Of a stretch of DNA of 64,000 nucleotides, positions 25,947-34,658 are shown in pieces. The DNA comes from Porticoccus sp964276025 (lineage in GTDB: Bacteria > Pseudomonadota > Gammaproteobacteria > Pseudomonadales > Porticoccaceae): NCBI GenBank assembly GCA_964276025.1, contig CAXYDD010000002.1, forward strand, positions 496,001-560,000. The letters are read 5' to 3'. How positions within the stretch are numbered: the first letter of the stretch is position 1; the number at the start of each line of letters is the position of its first letter. A program made the position numbers and the translations under genes. Below the pieces are notes generated by a model. That model was not told the origin of the DNA. It saw only the letters and a list, made by a program, of their open reading frames with translations, and searched no databases.

Positions 25947-26303
25947 ATGGCCCGAATTGCCGGAGTCAATATACCCGATAACAAGCATGCAGTGATTTCT
26001 CTCACATATGTTTTTGGAGTTGGTCGCAGTGCTGCTAAAACTATATGTGCTGCTGCAGGTATTGATGAAAAAGTAAAAATTTCCGATTTAAGTGAAACAG
26101 AAATAGATGCTGTTCGAGGTGCTGTTGGAGAGCTCTCCGTTGAAGGTGATCTGCGAAGAGAAATCAGCATGAACATCAAACGTTTGATGGACCTTGGTTG
26201 TTATCGAGGCCTTCGTCATCGTCGTGGCTTACCATTGCGTGGCCAGCGTACTAAAACTAATGCCCGTACCCGTAAAGGTCCACGTAAGCCCATTAAGCGA
26301 TAG
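25947..26303 (+). CDS. rpsM: 30S ribosomal protein S13
   Basis: The 118-residue protein is S13, in the 30S head where it bridges to L5 and contacts P-site tRNA. MARIAGVNIPDNKHAVISLTYVFGVG and the basic tail HRRGLPLRGQRTKTNARTRKGPRKPIKR are diagnostic. A GTGGAGTGA ribosome-binding sequence precedes the ATG. It is the first gene of the alpha operon, directly after the folded leader. Confidence 0.98.
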   Translation: MARIAGVNIPDNKHAVISLTYVFGVGRSAAKTICAAAGIDEKVKISDLSETEIDAVRGAVGELSVEGDLRREISMNIKRLMDLGCYRGLRHRRGLPLRGQRTKTNARTRKGPRKPIKR

Positions 26304-26315
26304 GAAGATATAAGT

Positions 26316-26708
26316 ATGGCAACTCCAGAGAAAACAACTACCCGAAAAAAGGTAAAAAAAACAGTAGTGGATGGTATAGCTCATATACATGCTTCATTTA
26401 ATAATACTATCGTTACGATTACAGATCGACAAGGAAATACATTAAGTTGGGCAACATCGGGTGGTTCTGGTTTCAGGGGATCCCGAAAAAGTACCCCTTT
26501 TGCTGCACAAGTTGCTGCAGAAAGAGCCAGTGAGGCTGCCCAAGAATTTGGTCTAAAAAATCTTGATGTTCAAGTTAAAGGACCAGGGCCAGGAAGAGAA
26601 TCAGCTGTGCGTGCTCTTAATAATGCAGGTTACAAAATTACAAATATTACCGACGTAACACCTATACCTCATAATGGTTGTCGACCGCCAAAAAAACGTC
26701 GCGTATAA
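26316..26708 (+). CDS. rpsK: 30S ribosomal protein S11
   Basis: The 130-residue protein is S11 on the 30S platform, near the mRNA exit and the Shine–Dalgarno helix. HIHASFNNTIVTITDRQGN, WATSGGSGFRGSRKSTPFAAQ and the end DVTPIPHNGCRPPKKRRV are conserved. It follows rpsM by 12 bases and precedes rpsD by 16. Ordinary in length and sequence. Confidence 0.98.
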   Translation: MATPEKTTTRKKVKKTVVDGIAHIHASFNNTIVTITDRQGNTLSWATSGGSGFRGSRKSTPFAAQVAAERASEAAQEFGLKNLDVQVKGPGPGRESAVRALNNAGYKITNITDVTPIPHNGCRPPKKRRV

Positions 26709-26724
26709 CTAGGATAGTAATAAT

Positions 26725-27345
26725 ATGGCAAGATATTTAGGACCCACATGTAAGCTTTCTCGTAGAGAAGGTACAGATCTGTTTTTAAAAAGTGGCATTA
26801 GACCATTAGAGTCAAAATGTCACGCTGATAGTGTTCCTGGCCAACATGGAGCGAGACGTGGTCGTCTCTCAGATTATGGCGTACAGTTACGTGAAAAACA
26901 GAAAGTGAAACGAACATACGGAATTCTGGAGAAACAATTCCGAAACTATTATAAAGAAGCGGCGGTAATTAAAGGAGCTACAGGTGAGACACTCCTGAGG
27001 CTTCTTGAGCAACGCTTAGACAATGTTGTCTATCGCATGGGGTTTGGTGCAACTCGATCTGAATCAAGACAATTAGTTGCGCATAACGCAATCTTAGTTA
27101 ACGGAAAAAAAGTTAATATTGCTTCATATAGAGTTTTAGAAAATGACATCATAAGTATCCGTGAGAAATCAAAAAAACAACTCCGCATTCAAGCAGCACT
27201 TCAAATATCATCACAGAGAAGTAGTATTGATTGGATAGAGGTGGACGTTAACGCAATGACAGGTACCTTCAAACGTTTTCCAGATCGCAGTGAACTTCCT
27301 GCTGAGATCAACGAAAATTTAATCGTAGAACTTTACTCAAAGTAG
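26725..27345 (+). CDS. rpsD: 30S ribosomal protein S4
   Basis: The 206-residue protein is S4, the primary binder that starts assembly of the 5' domain of 16S rRNA; in E. coli it represses the alpha operon. It has MARYLGPTCKLSRREGTDL, the S4 RNA-binding domain RLDNVVYRMGFGATRSESRQLV at about 94–115, and the C-terminal PAEINENLIVELYSK. The zinc-binding cysteines of some S4 forms are absent. It lies between rpsK and rpoA. Confidence 0.98.
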   Translation: MARYLGPTCKLSRREGTDLFLKSGIRPLESKCHADSVPGQHGARRGRLSDYGVQLREKQKVKRTYGILEKQFRNYYKEAAVIKGATGETLLRLLEQRLDNVVYRMGFGATRSESRQLVAHNAILVNGKKVNIASYRVLENDIISIREKSKKQLRIQAALQISSQRSSIDWIEVDVNAMTGTFKRFPDRSELPAEINENLIVELYSK

Positions 27346-27383
27346 AGTTAACAGTAGTTATTCGATATGAGGCAAATAGGCAT

Positions 27384-28391
27384 ATGCATACATCAGTAAA
27401 TGAATTTTTGACACCACGCACCATAGATGTAACTGAATTAAGCATTACACAATCTAAAGTTATTCTAGAGCCATTAGAGCGTGGTTTCGGTCATACTCTA
27501 GGCAATGCCCTGCGCCGCATATTATTATCTTCAATGGCTGGTTCTGCTATCGTAGAGGTCGAAATTGATGGTGTTCTTCATGAATACAGTAGCTTACAGG
27601 GAGTTCAAGAGGATGTCATTGAAATTCTTCTTAACCTGAAAGGGGTTGCCATAATACTGCATGAAAAAGACGAGGTAACATTAACTCTTACAAAGAAAGG
27701 TAAGGGTGTTGTTACTGCTGGGGATATAGAACTAGATAGTACATGCGAGATTACAAATCCAGAGCATGTAATTGCCAATATAACAGGCAGTGCTAAACTT
27801 AATATGAAACTTCATGTCGTGAAGGGAAGAGGGTATCAGCCATCAAATTTGCGCTCGAATGATTCTGATGAAGATCAATCTATTGGACGTTTACCATTAG
27901 ATGCAACATTTACACCAGTTAGACGAGTATCTTATGTTGTTGAAAGCGCTCGTGTCGAACAACGTACTGATTTAGATAAGTTGGTGTTAGACATAGAAAC
28001 AGATGGAACAATTGATCCAGAGGAGTCTATTCGTCGTGCGGCGACGATTCTGCAACAACAACTTGCTGTCTTTGTAGACCTTCAGAGTGAAAGCGCAGCG
28101 GCTCCCGAAGAGGAGGAAGATTTAATTGATCCTATCTTGCTTCGCCCAGTAGACGATCTTGAATTAACAGTTCGTTCTGCTAATTGTTTAAAAGCAGAAA
28201 ACATCCACTATATTGGTGACCTAGTCCAGAGACTTGAAGTCGAGCTATTAAAGACGCCTAATTTAGGAAAAAAATCACTCACTGAAATCAAGGATGTCTT
28301 GGCTTCGAGAGATTTATCATTAGGTCAGAGAATTGAAAATTGGCCACCTGCAAGCATACGTACTGAAACTGAAGAGGATCAAATTCTTTAG
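27384..28391 (+). CDS. rpoA: DNA-directed RNA polymerase subunit alpha
   Basis: The 335-residue protein is the alpha subunit that dimerises to start polymerase assembly and contacts UP elements and activators. The N-terminal domain shows LEPLERGFGHTLGNALRRILLSSM, and the C-terminal domain (about 250–320) shows VRSANCLKAENIHYIGDL and PNLGKKSLTEIKDVLASR, the DNA-binding surface. AGGCAAATAGGC precedes the ATG. The linker is rich in Glu and Ala. Confidence 0.98.
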   Translation: MHTSVNEFLTPRTIDVTELSITQSKVILEPLERGFGHTLGNALRRILLSSMAGSAIVEVEIDGVLHEYSSLQGVQEDVIEILLNLKGVAIILHEKDEVTLTLTKKGKGVVTAGDIELDSTCEITNPEHVIANITGSAKLNMKLHVVKGRGYQPSNLRSNDSDEDQSIGRLPLDATFTPVRRVSYVVESARVEQRTDLDKLVLDIETDGTIDPEESIRRAATILQQQLAVFVDLQSESAAAPEEEEDLIDPILLRPVDDLELTVRSANCLKAENIHYIGDLVQRLEVELLKTPNLGKKSLTEIKDVLASRDLSLGQRIENWPPASIRTETEEDQIL

Positions 28392-28396
28392 ATTTC

Positions 28397-28449
28397 TTTC
28401 AACCATTTAATTTAAAGTTGAAATTTATTGCTGAGATAGCAAATTTTTT
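28397..28449 (+). promoter_or_regulatory. Two hairpins in the rpoA–rplQ spacer, the second terminator-like
   Basis: TTTCAAC (28397–28403) pairs with GTTGAAA (28417–28423), then TTGCT (28428–28432) pairs with AGCAA (28438–28442) and is followed by A and six T. The second element resembles a weak intrinsic terminator and could lower rplQ expression relative to rpoA. The short stem predicts only partial effect. Confidence 0.35.
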
Positions 28450-28463
28450 AAGGAAACAAAATA

Positions 28464-28865
28464 ATGCGTCATCGCAAAAGCGGTAGAAAATTAAGTCGGA
28501 CAGGAACACATCGAAGAGCTATGTTTCGTAATATGGTAGCCTCTTTAGTGGAGCATGAATTTATAAAAACAACTTTACCAAAAGCAAAAGAGTTGCGTAA
28601 GATCGCCGAACCTTTAATTACTTTAGCAAAAGTTGACAGTGTCGCTAATCGTAGATTGGCATTCAGTCGGATTCAGGATAAAGCTGCTGTAGGGAAATTA
28701 TTCACAGAGCTTGGACCTAGATACCAAAATCGACCAGGTGGATATATAAGTATCTTAAAGTGTGGGTTCCGCTCTGGAGATGCTTCTCCAATGGCCTATG
28801 TTGGGCTTTTGGATCGGCCTGAGGTCGAAGTAGTAGAAATTGATGAAGATCAGGAAGAAAGTTAA
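28464..28865 (+). CDS. rplQ: 50S ribosomal protein L17
   Basis: The 133-residue protein is L17, close to the exit tunnel. MRHRKSGRKLSRTGTHRRAMFRNMVASLVEHE, TLPKAKELRKIAEPLITLAK and RPGGYISILKCGFRSGDASPMAYVGL are diagnostic. The acidic tail DEDQEES extends slightly beyond the conserved core. AAGGA precedes the ATG. It is the last gene of the ribosomal cluster and converges, with a 12-base gap, on a histidine kinase gene. Confidence 0.97.
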   Translation: MRHRKSGRKLSRTGTHRRAMFRNMVASLVEHEFIKTTLPKAKELRKIAEPLITLAKVDSVANRRLAFSRIQDKAAVGKLFTELGPRYQNRPGGYISILKCGFRSGDASPMAYVGLLDRPEVEVVEIDEDQEES

Positions 28866-28877
28866 TTTGTAGTTCTT

Positions 28878-30311
28878 CTAAGAAAGAGGAAGTTGGATAT
28901 GAAATGTAGTCCCAATTTCTATATCCGATGTTATAGCTAGCTGACCACGATGTTGTTCTGTAATAATAAAATACGAAAAAGATAAGCGTTTTGCAGAATC
29001 ATAATTTGAGCTTGTTGACTGGTTTGTAAAAAATGGCTCAAAAATAAACTGCTGCTCGTCTTTACTAACTCCTAGCCCATTGTGTTGTATTTTAATCCAT
29101 AGTGCCTCATAGCATTCAATAACCTTGATTCTAATTGATGGTTCAGCTCTATGACTCGGGGCTTCACTTATGGCATAACAGGAATGCCTAAATAAGCTTA
29201 ATATCACTTGTTTTATTTCTGAAGAAAATAAAGGTATTTGAGGTATATATTTTTCAAATTCGCATTCTATTTTTATATCAGCAAACTTCAAACCAGAAGG
29301 TGAGGTTATAACCTTTTTTGCTAAATCAAGAGTGTCATTAATAGTCTCAGTGATACTGCAAGGTTGTTTTTTTCCTCCTCGGCTTACTGAGAAATCTAAA
29401 AGATTATTAATTATAGCCCTAACTTGCTGCCCTCTCTGACTTGCCTCTGTAAGTCTCTTTTGAATTTCTTTAACACTTTTCAGCTCTAACCCTTTTAGGT
29501 TAGCTATACTGCTACTTAAGTCTTTGAGAATACATTCTAGCGGGAAATTCATATCATGTGCCATTGTAGAAGCTAACTCGCCCATAGATGACATCTTATC
29601 CCGCTGAACTAACATATTTGCAGTAAGTATATTTTCTGTGACATCGTCTATAAGTATCACAACACCGGTCTCTTCTTGCTCTCTCAAGGGATAAATAGTT
29701 ATATCGAAGTGATACTGCCCTCGTTGGCTATGTTTGATTGTTTCAGCTTGATTCTGTGTTTGTACATGATCTATTTGTGTCGGTGTAACAGTTATAGCTG
29801 GATAAGTTTTCCAAAGATCTTTTCCTAACGCCTGAGCAGAGCTAATTCCCGTAATAGACTCTGTTTTTTGATTCCATCGTGTTATCTTGCCATGTTTATT
29901 TATGCTGATGAGCATGAGAGGCATGGAGCTAAGAATATCAGCTATATAAGTTTCTGATGAACGTAGACGCTCTGTAGTTGTTTTATGCTGAGTTATTTCA
30001 CCCTCTAAGAGCCTATTAGAGTCTTTAAGTAGTTGATTGTATTGATCTAGAGTGGCTGTCCTCTCTAAGACCCTTTCCTCTAGCTGTATCCGTATTTCCT
30101 TTAAAGCAATATTAGACTGATGAGCCTGTCTACGGCTTAAAAAAAGCATAATTCCTGTAACTGAGAGAAGGATAATAAATATACCCCCAGACCAATTAGC
30201 TAAATGTTGCCAATTAGTATGGCCATCTTCATCATTCAAAAAACTAATCATACCTGCATTAATCGGTAGACTATAAATTAAAAAAAGTACGTATAATAAA
30301 TTTTTTTTCAT
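28878..30311 (-). CDS. PAS-domain sensor histidine kinase with degenerate ATP-binding motifs
   Basis: The 477-residue protein has an N-terminal hydrophobic segment (about 3–20), a transmembrane helix (about 43–59), a coiled coil (about 65–118), a PAS domain (about 120–230) and a HisKA-type dimerisation domain with the phospho-acceptor His252 in MAHDMNFPLE. The ATPase-like domain keeps FEPFFT (424–429), but the N-box Asn is His376, the G1 Asp is His410 (HNGLG), and no glycine-rich G2 box is seen. Autophosphorylation is therefore doubtful. It starts 32 bases after the atoE-like gene and is probably co-transcribed; no response regulator gene is adjacent. The signal is unknown. Confidence 0.8.
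   Translation of the reverse strand: MKKNLLYVLFLIYSLPINAGMISFLNDEDGHTNWQHLANWSGGIFIILLSVTGIMLFLSRRQAHQSNIALKEIRIQLEERVLERTATLDQYNQLLKDSNRLLEGEITQHKTTTERLRSSETYIADILSSMPLMLISINKHGKITRWNQKTESITGISSAQALGKDLWKTYPAITVTPTQIDHVQTQNQAETIKHSQRGQYHFDITIYPLREQEETGVVILIDDVTENILTANMLVQRDKMSSMGELASTMAHDMNFPLECILKDLSSSIANLKGLELKSVKEIQKRLTEASQRGQQVRAIINNLLDFSVSRGGKKQPCSITETINDTLDLAKKVITSPSGLKFADIKIECEFEKYIPQIPLFSSEIKQVILSLFRHSCYAISEAPSHRAEPSIRIKVIECYEALWIKIQHNGLGVSKDEQQFIFEPFFTNQSTSSNYDSAKRLSFSYFIITEQHRGQLAITSDIEIGTTFHIQLPLS
28895..28926 (+). terminator. Hairpin downstream of rplQ, inside the convergent gene
   Basis: GGATAT-GAAA can pair with TTTC-T-ATATCC around an 11-base loop, 30 bases past the rplQ stop. 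It lies in the 3' end of the convergent histidine kinase gene and has no following T-run. It might mark the end of the ribosomal transcript, but coding constraint could explain the sequence equally well. Confidence 0.2.
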
Positions 30312-30343
30312 ATTTAAAATTATTGCTCTTATTAAAAATCAAC

Positions 30344-31666
30344 TTAAAATAATAATATCATACTTAATGTAAATACTATTCCTGACCAGATTAACGCTAC
30401 TGTACAGTAGCCCATTATATCCTTGATTTTAAGTCCTGCTATGCCCAGAAGTGGTAAAGCCCACAGAGGCTGAATCATATTGGTCCATGCATCACCAAAT
30501 GCCACAGCCATAGCAGCTTTATTTAACGGAACTCCTAACGACTCAGCCGCAGGAATAACAATAGGGGCTTGAATAGCCCATTGACCGCCACCGGATGGAA
30601 CAAAAACGTTTACTATTCCTGCACTAAGAAAGGTTAGTAGCGTGAAGGTATCGGCATTCGATATACTAACAAACCATTCTGACATAGAGACAGCAAGGCC
30701 AGAGCCAATCATCATTCCCATAATACCTGCATATAATGGAAATTGAAGAACGATGCCAGACAGCCCTTTCACTGCTTCACTGAGAGCAACTAAATATGAT
30801 GCAGCTGAACGATGCAATAAAAGTCCAGCTACTAAAAAAATAAAGTTGATAGTATTCAGTCCAACAGGTTCACCACTAATAATGTAATCTATCAAATAAT
30901 AAGCACCTAATAGTCCTAAAAATAGGGTAGGAAAACGATGGTTTTCGACATACTGAGCTGGGGTAGGATTATCTGAAATTAAACTCAAATCTATAGGCAA
31001 CTTCACTGATTTTATTTCAGTAACCTCTGATGGCGGGGGCATCATCAGTTTGTTTATTACAGGTAGTGTGATGAAGAGAACCAGGCAAACAACCAGCGAC
31101 TCCCAGCTGAAAATAGTTTCTGATAAAGGAATAATATTGCCATTTAACAGGGCACTGAGTTGATCGTTGTCTGTGGCAGCAATTTTAAGAGGTATTGATC
31201 CTGAAAGCCCTGCATGCCAGACAAGCATCCCAGAGTATGCTGAGGCAACCAGAAGCGGATAATGGACACCCTTTACTTGATATGCAATTTCACGTGCCAT
31301 TAATGCGCTGGCTATGAGCCCAAACCCCCAGCTTATCCAACAACAGAGTAAAGCTATCATGGTCATTAACATAATTGCTTGACTGGGGCTTTTCGCAACT
31401 GATGCTATTGATTTCAGCCCTTTTTTAACACTATTCGTCTGTGCTAAAACACTGCCAGTAAAAAGTGTAATAGTTACTTGCATAGAAAATACTAATAAAT
31501 CCCAGACACCATTTCCCCACAATCTAATCATTTTTGTTGGCGAATGATCTTGTACTAGAACTCCAATCAAAAGAACTATAAAAGTGATTGAAATAGCTAT
31601 AATAAAAGCATCGGGCAACCATCGCTCAAGAATTCTCGTGAAAAATTTAGATACATTTTTTATCAT
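30344..31666 (-). CDS. atoE: AtoE-family short-chain fatty acid transporter
   Basis: The 440-residue, very hydrophobic protein has about ten or more membrane segments and fits the short-chain fatty acid transporter family (AtoE, TIGR00366-like), with ILERWLPDAFIIAISITFIV near the start, VWHAGLSGSIPLKIA in the middle and NVFVPSGGGQWAIQAPIVIPAA plus GDAWTNMIQPLWALPLLG later. In E. coli AtoE serves uptake of short-chain fatty acids such as butyrate or acetoacetate. No ato catabolic genes are near. It lies 46 bases after apaH and 32 before the histidine kinase, at the tail of the lptD operon. The substrate is inferred from family only. Confidence 0.85.
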   Translation of the reverse strand: MIKNVSKFFTRILERWLPDAFIIAISITFIVLLIGVLVQDHSPTKMIRLWGNGVWDLLVFSMQVTITLFTGSVLAQTNSVKKGLKSIASVAKSPSQAIMLMTMIALLCCWISWGFGLIASALMAREIAYQVKGVHYPLLVASAYSGMLVWHAGLSGSIPLKIAATDNDQLSALLNGNIIPLSETIFSWESLVVCLVLFITLPVINKLMMPPPSEVTEIKSVKLPIDLSLISDNPTPAQYVENHRFPTLFLGLLGAYYLIDYIISGEPVGLNTINFIFLVAGLLLHRSAASYLVALSEAVKGLSGIVLQFPLYAGIMGMMIGSGLAVSMSEWFVSISNADTFTLLTFLSAGIVNVFVPSGGGQWAIQAPIVIPAAESLGVPLNKAAMAVAFGDAWTNMIQPLWALPLLGIAGLKIKDIMGYCTVALIWSGIVFTLSMILLF

Positions 31667-31712
31667 TAATAAAAAAATCTCTGTAGATAGATTGCAATGA
31701 AGTTATATTAAT

Positions 31713-32516
31713 TTATTTATTGCTACAATGAAAAAATTCTTTAGTATCTATATTCATTAGCCTCATTTTTCCTCCCCATAGATAACCGGTATCTAATGGA
31801 TATAGATTTTTTCGATTAATCTGACCCTCAAGTGCTGCCCAGTGGCCAAAAATAATTTTAACATTGTCATTAATAGACCCCTTATGCTCAAACCAAGGTA
31901 AAAAACCTTTTGGTGGCGCTTTGGGGTCCTTAGATTCAAGCTCTAATCTTCCCGATAAGGAACAAAAACGCATACGAGTAAAGTAGTTTGCGATAAGCCT
32001 CCATTTCTCTGGTCCAGCTAGACTTTCTCTCCATATATCAGGCTGATTCCCATACATCGAGTCAAAGAACTTGCCTGATCGAACATCGCACTGCAAAATA
32101 GTACTTAGCTCTCGTCCTAACTCTAAAGATTTTTCTAATGTCCATTGGGGCGGTATACCTGCATGAACAAAAATATAGTCTTTCTCGTTTATTATTAGTG
32201 GTTGTTTTTGAAGCCAATATAAAAGCTCATCTTTATCTGGAGCATCAAGTATTTCCCCCAAAGTGTCACTTCGGCTCGCTCTTTTCTTTTTTCTAGCCAC
32301 AGCGAGTAGATGCAAATCGTGATTACCAAGAACCATTCGAAAACTACTACCTAGTTTATAGCAAAAACGGAGTGTCTCTAGGGATTCTGGACCTCTATTC
32401 ACTATATCCCCGACAGACCATAGCACATCTTTTTCTGGATTAAATGACACTTTCTCAAGTAGGTGCTTCAATGGCTTAAGACAACCTTGAATATCACCTA
32501 CAGCATAATCGGTCAA
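31713..32516 (-). CDS. apaH: Symmetrical bis(5'-nucleosyl)-tetraphosphatase
   Basis: The 267-residue enzyme splits diadenosine tetraphosphate into two ADP and, in enterobacteria, decaps Np4-capped RNA. Metallophosphatase motifs are GDIQGC (7–12), GDIVNRG and GNHDLHLL, with later HAG and FGHWA. The start is TTG at 32516, overlapping the apaG stop as TTGA; no in-frame ATG precedes the GDIQGC motif. Coupling to apaG, ksgA and pdxA is the classic arrangement. Confidence 0.95.
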   Translation of the reverse strand: MTDYAVGDIQGCLKPLKHLLEKVSFNPEKDVLWSVGDIVNRGPESLETLRFCYKLGSSFRMVLGNHDLHLLAVARKKKRASRSDTLGEILDAPDKDELLYWLQKQPLIINEKDYIFVHAGIPPQWTLEKSLELGRELSTILQCDVRSGKFFDSMYGNQPDIWRESLAGPEKWRLIANYFTRMRFCSLSGRLELESKDPKAPPKGFLPWFEHKGSINDNVKIIFGHWAALEGQINRKNLYPLDTGYLWGGKMRLMNIDTKEFFHCSNK

Positions 32517-32881
32517 TGTATCGCTCCAGGCATCGACAATAGGAATACCGGGATTGTAGTTTCAAATTGGATACCTGAATCATCAATCATTTTATAACAT
32601 CCACCCATTGTTCCAACCTTTGTACCGATGGCTACACTACTTGAGTATTTGTAGAGTTCCCCCGGAGCAATAACAGGTTGTTTTCCAATAACGCCTGGTC
32701 CCTTAACTTCTTTAGTTTGCGAATCACCATCTGTGATAATCCAATGGCGACTTATCAACTGTACAGGATAGTACTCATTGTTTTTTATACTTACGTGATA
32801 TACAAAAGAAAATTTCTTATCTTCGGGATCAGAATATTCTGGCGTATAGCTTGAAGTTATAAAAATATCTATATTAATCAT
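32513..32881 (-). CDS. apaG: ApaG domain protein
   Basis: The 122-residue protein is ApaG, a single fibronectin-like (DUF525) domain of uncertain biochemical role, linked to Co2+ resistance and Ap4A level in Salmonella studies. Recognisable parts are YVYHVSIKN-like FVYHVSIKNNEYYPVQLISRHW, ITDGDSQTKEVKGPGVIGKQPVI and PGELYKYSSSVAIGTKVGTMGG. It overlaps ksgA by four bases and apaH by four bases (TTGA), so the genes are translationally coupled. Confidence 0.94.
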   Translation of the reverse strand: MINIDIFITSSYTPEYSDPEDKKFSFVYHVSIKNNEYYPVQLISRHWIITDGDSQTKEVKGPGVIGKQPVIAPGELYKYSSSVAIGTKVGTMGGCYKMIDDSGIQFETTIPVFLLSMPGAIH

Positions 32882-33684
32882 AATAACAAACCTATTTGAT
32901 TGCTAAGACTGACAAACTGAGCAACGCTGAATTGTTCTGGACGCAGGGTCAAGTCAATACTTAGTTTTTCTATATGCTCTTCAGAAAGGAGAAGTTTAAT
33001 TGAGTTACGTATAGTTTTCCGTCGCTGCTGAAAACATATTTTGATTAATTTAGAAAAGAATTGTAGATTTTCTGCAATATAAGGTATCTCTTTATATGGA
33101 CAGAGTAAAACTATCATTGAATCAACTTTTGGAGAGGGGGAGAAAGCTGATGGAGGCACTAAAAACAAAGGATGTACATTACAATAATATTGGATCATAA
33201 CACTTAATCTCCCGTAATTCTTATTACCAGGCGACGCACTAATCCGGTCTACCACCTCTTTTTGCAGCATAAAATGCATGTCAGCAATATATTTATGAAA
33301 CCCCAATAAATGGAATAAAAGCGGGGTAGTTATATTGTATGGTAAATTACCGATAATTCGTAGAGGACACCCAGCAGAAAAAAATTTTCTATAATCTACC
33401 TCTAGGGCGTTGCCTTGTTGAATTTTACACTCATCATAATTTTTAAATTTATTCTTTAAAACAACTACAAGATCCCTATCCAGCTCTATAATTTTTAAAC
33501 TTGGGCAATTCTCTAAAATCGTTTCTGTTATAGCACCTTTTCCGGCTCCAATTTCAATTAAATTATCTTCTTTTTTTGGCTGGATTGCTTTGATTATCAG
33601 ATCAATAACATCAGAATCAACTAAAAAATTTTGACCAAAACGCTTACGTGCTTTATGGATTGGTAGACCACTAGAATCACTCAT
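32878..33684 (-). CDS. rsmA: 16S rRNA (adenine1518/1519-N6)-dimethyltransferase
   Basis: The 268-residue S-adenosylmethionine enzyme (KsgA/RsmA) dimethylates two adenines in helix 45 of 16S rRNA, a late quality step in 30S assembly. It opens with ARKRFGQNFLVD and has the cofactor loop IGAGKGAITE (about 46–55), the catalytic NLPYNI motif and QKEVVDRI, PPSAFSPSPKVDS and FQQRRKTIRNS downstream. It overlaps pdxA and apaG by four bases each. Loss of the family enzyme gives kasugamycin resistance. Confidence 0.96.
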   Translation of the reverse strand: MSDSSGLPIHKARKRFGQNFLVDSDVIDLIIKAIQPKKEDNLIEIGAGKGAITETILENCPSLKIIELDRDLVVVLKNKFKNYDECKIQQGNALEVDYRKFFSAGCPLRIIGNLPYNITTPLLFHLLGFHKYIADMHFMLQKEVVDRISASPGNKNYGRLSVMIQYYCNVHPLFLVPPSAFSPSPKVDSMIVLLCPYKEIPYIAENLQFFSKLIKICFQQRRKTIRNSIKLLLSEEHIEKLSIDLTLRPEQFSVAQFVSLSNQIGLLL

Positions 33685-34658
33685 ATATTATGGCTTACCA
33701 TTTTTTTTGCATACTCGATAGCAGTTAGAAAACTTCCTATATTACCCATATTTGTTCCAGCCAATTCAAGCGCTGTCCCATGATCAACAGAAGTCCGTAT
33801 GATTGGCAATCCGAGAGTTATATTTACTGCATTACTAAAACCCTTGTATTTAAGTACTGGAAGACCTTGATCGTGATACATTGCTAAAATTGCATCACAG
33901 TTATTTAAGTTTTTAGGTGTAAAAATTGTATCAGCTGGCAGTGGCCCCTCAAGTAAAATTCCCTCATTTCTGAGTTCATCCAAGCAAGGTTTGATAATAT
34001 TTATTTCCTCCGTACCCAAATAACCATCTTCCCCTGCATGGGGGTTCAGCCCACAAACAAGTATTTTAGGGCGATTGATCCCAAATTTTTTCTCAAGATC
34101 ATTATTAAGAATATAGATGGTTTCTTTTAAAGAGTTTTTTGTGATGTGTCTTGGTACTTCAGATAAAGGCAAATGTGTAGTCACAAGAGCTACCTTGAGA
34201 CCCTCTGTGGCAAGCATCATCACGACTTTTTTTGTAGAGGTTTTGTTCGCTAAAAATTCAGTATGACCAGTAAATTTTACACCCGAAGCATTTATGATAC
34301 CTTTATGAATTGGACCTGTTACAACTGCTTGGCAGTATTTTTTTTGGCAGTCAGTAATTGCTGTAGAAAGTGCTTCCAATACGTACTCCGAGTTCTCTGA
34401 ATTTAAGATACCTGGAATAACTGGTGATTTTAAAATAATAGGTTTAACTGATAGCTCAGACTTTCCTGAGGCTATGGGTTCATTGCAGCTATCCAATCGA
34501 ATTTTTAGTGGAAGGCCTAAATTTTTAGCTCTTGATGTCAAAAGCGCTGGATCAGCGTAAGCTACCAATTCAAAATCAAGTGGTTGTTGTGTAAGTTGTA
34601 TAAGCAAATCTGGCCCTATACCAGATGGCTCTCCTGGAGTAACAGCTATTCTAATCAC
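33681..34658 (-). CDS. pdxA: 4-hydroxythreonine-4-phosphate dehydrogenase
   Basis: The 325-residue enzyme oxidises 4-phosphohydroxy-L-threonine in the DXP-dependent pathway to pyridoxal phosphate. Start and family motifs are MIRIAVTPGEPSGIGPDLL, TGHTEFLA, CGLNPHAGEDG and YHDQGLPVLKYKGF, which carry the metal-binding histidines; ITLGLPIIRTSVDHGTALELAG is near the end. It overlaps surA and rsmA by four bases each, as in many gammaproteobacteria. Confidence 0.96.
   Translation of the reverse strand: MIRIAVTPGEPSGIGPDLLIQLTQQPLDFELVAYADPALLTSRAKNLGLPLKIRLDSCNEPIASGKSELSVKPIILKSPVIPGILNSENSEYVLEALSTAITDCQKKYCQAVVTGPIHKGIINASGVKFTGHTEFLANKTSTKKVVMMLATEGLKVALVTTHLPLSEVPRHITKNSLKETIYILNNDLEKKFGINRPKILVCGLNPHAGEDGYLGTEEINIIKPCLDELRNEGILLEGPLPADTIFTPKNLNNCDAILAMYHDQGLPVLKYKGFSNAVNITLGLPIIRTSVDHGTALELAGTNMGNIGSFLTAIEYAKKMVSHNI

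Noticed and set aside
28878..30311. Histidine kinase gene as a pseudogene
   Set aside because: The frame is uninterrupted over 477 codons with all domains in order; only catalytic motifs are altered, so it is listed as a gene with doubtful kinase activity.
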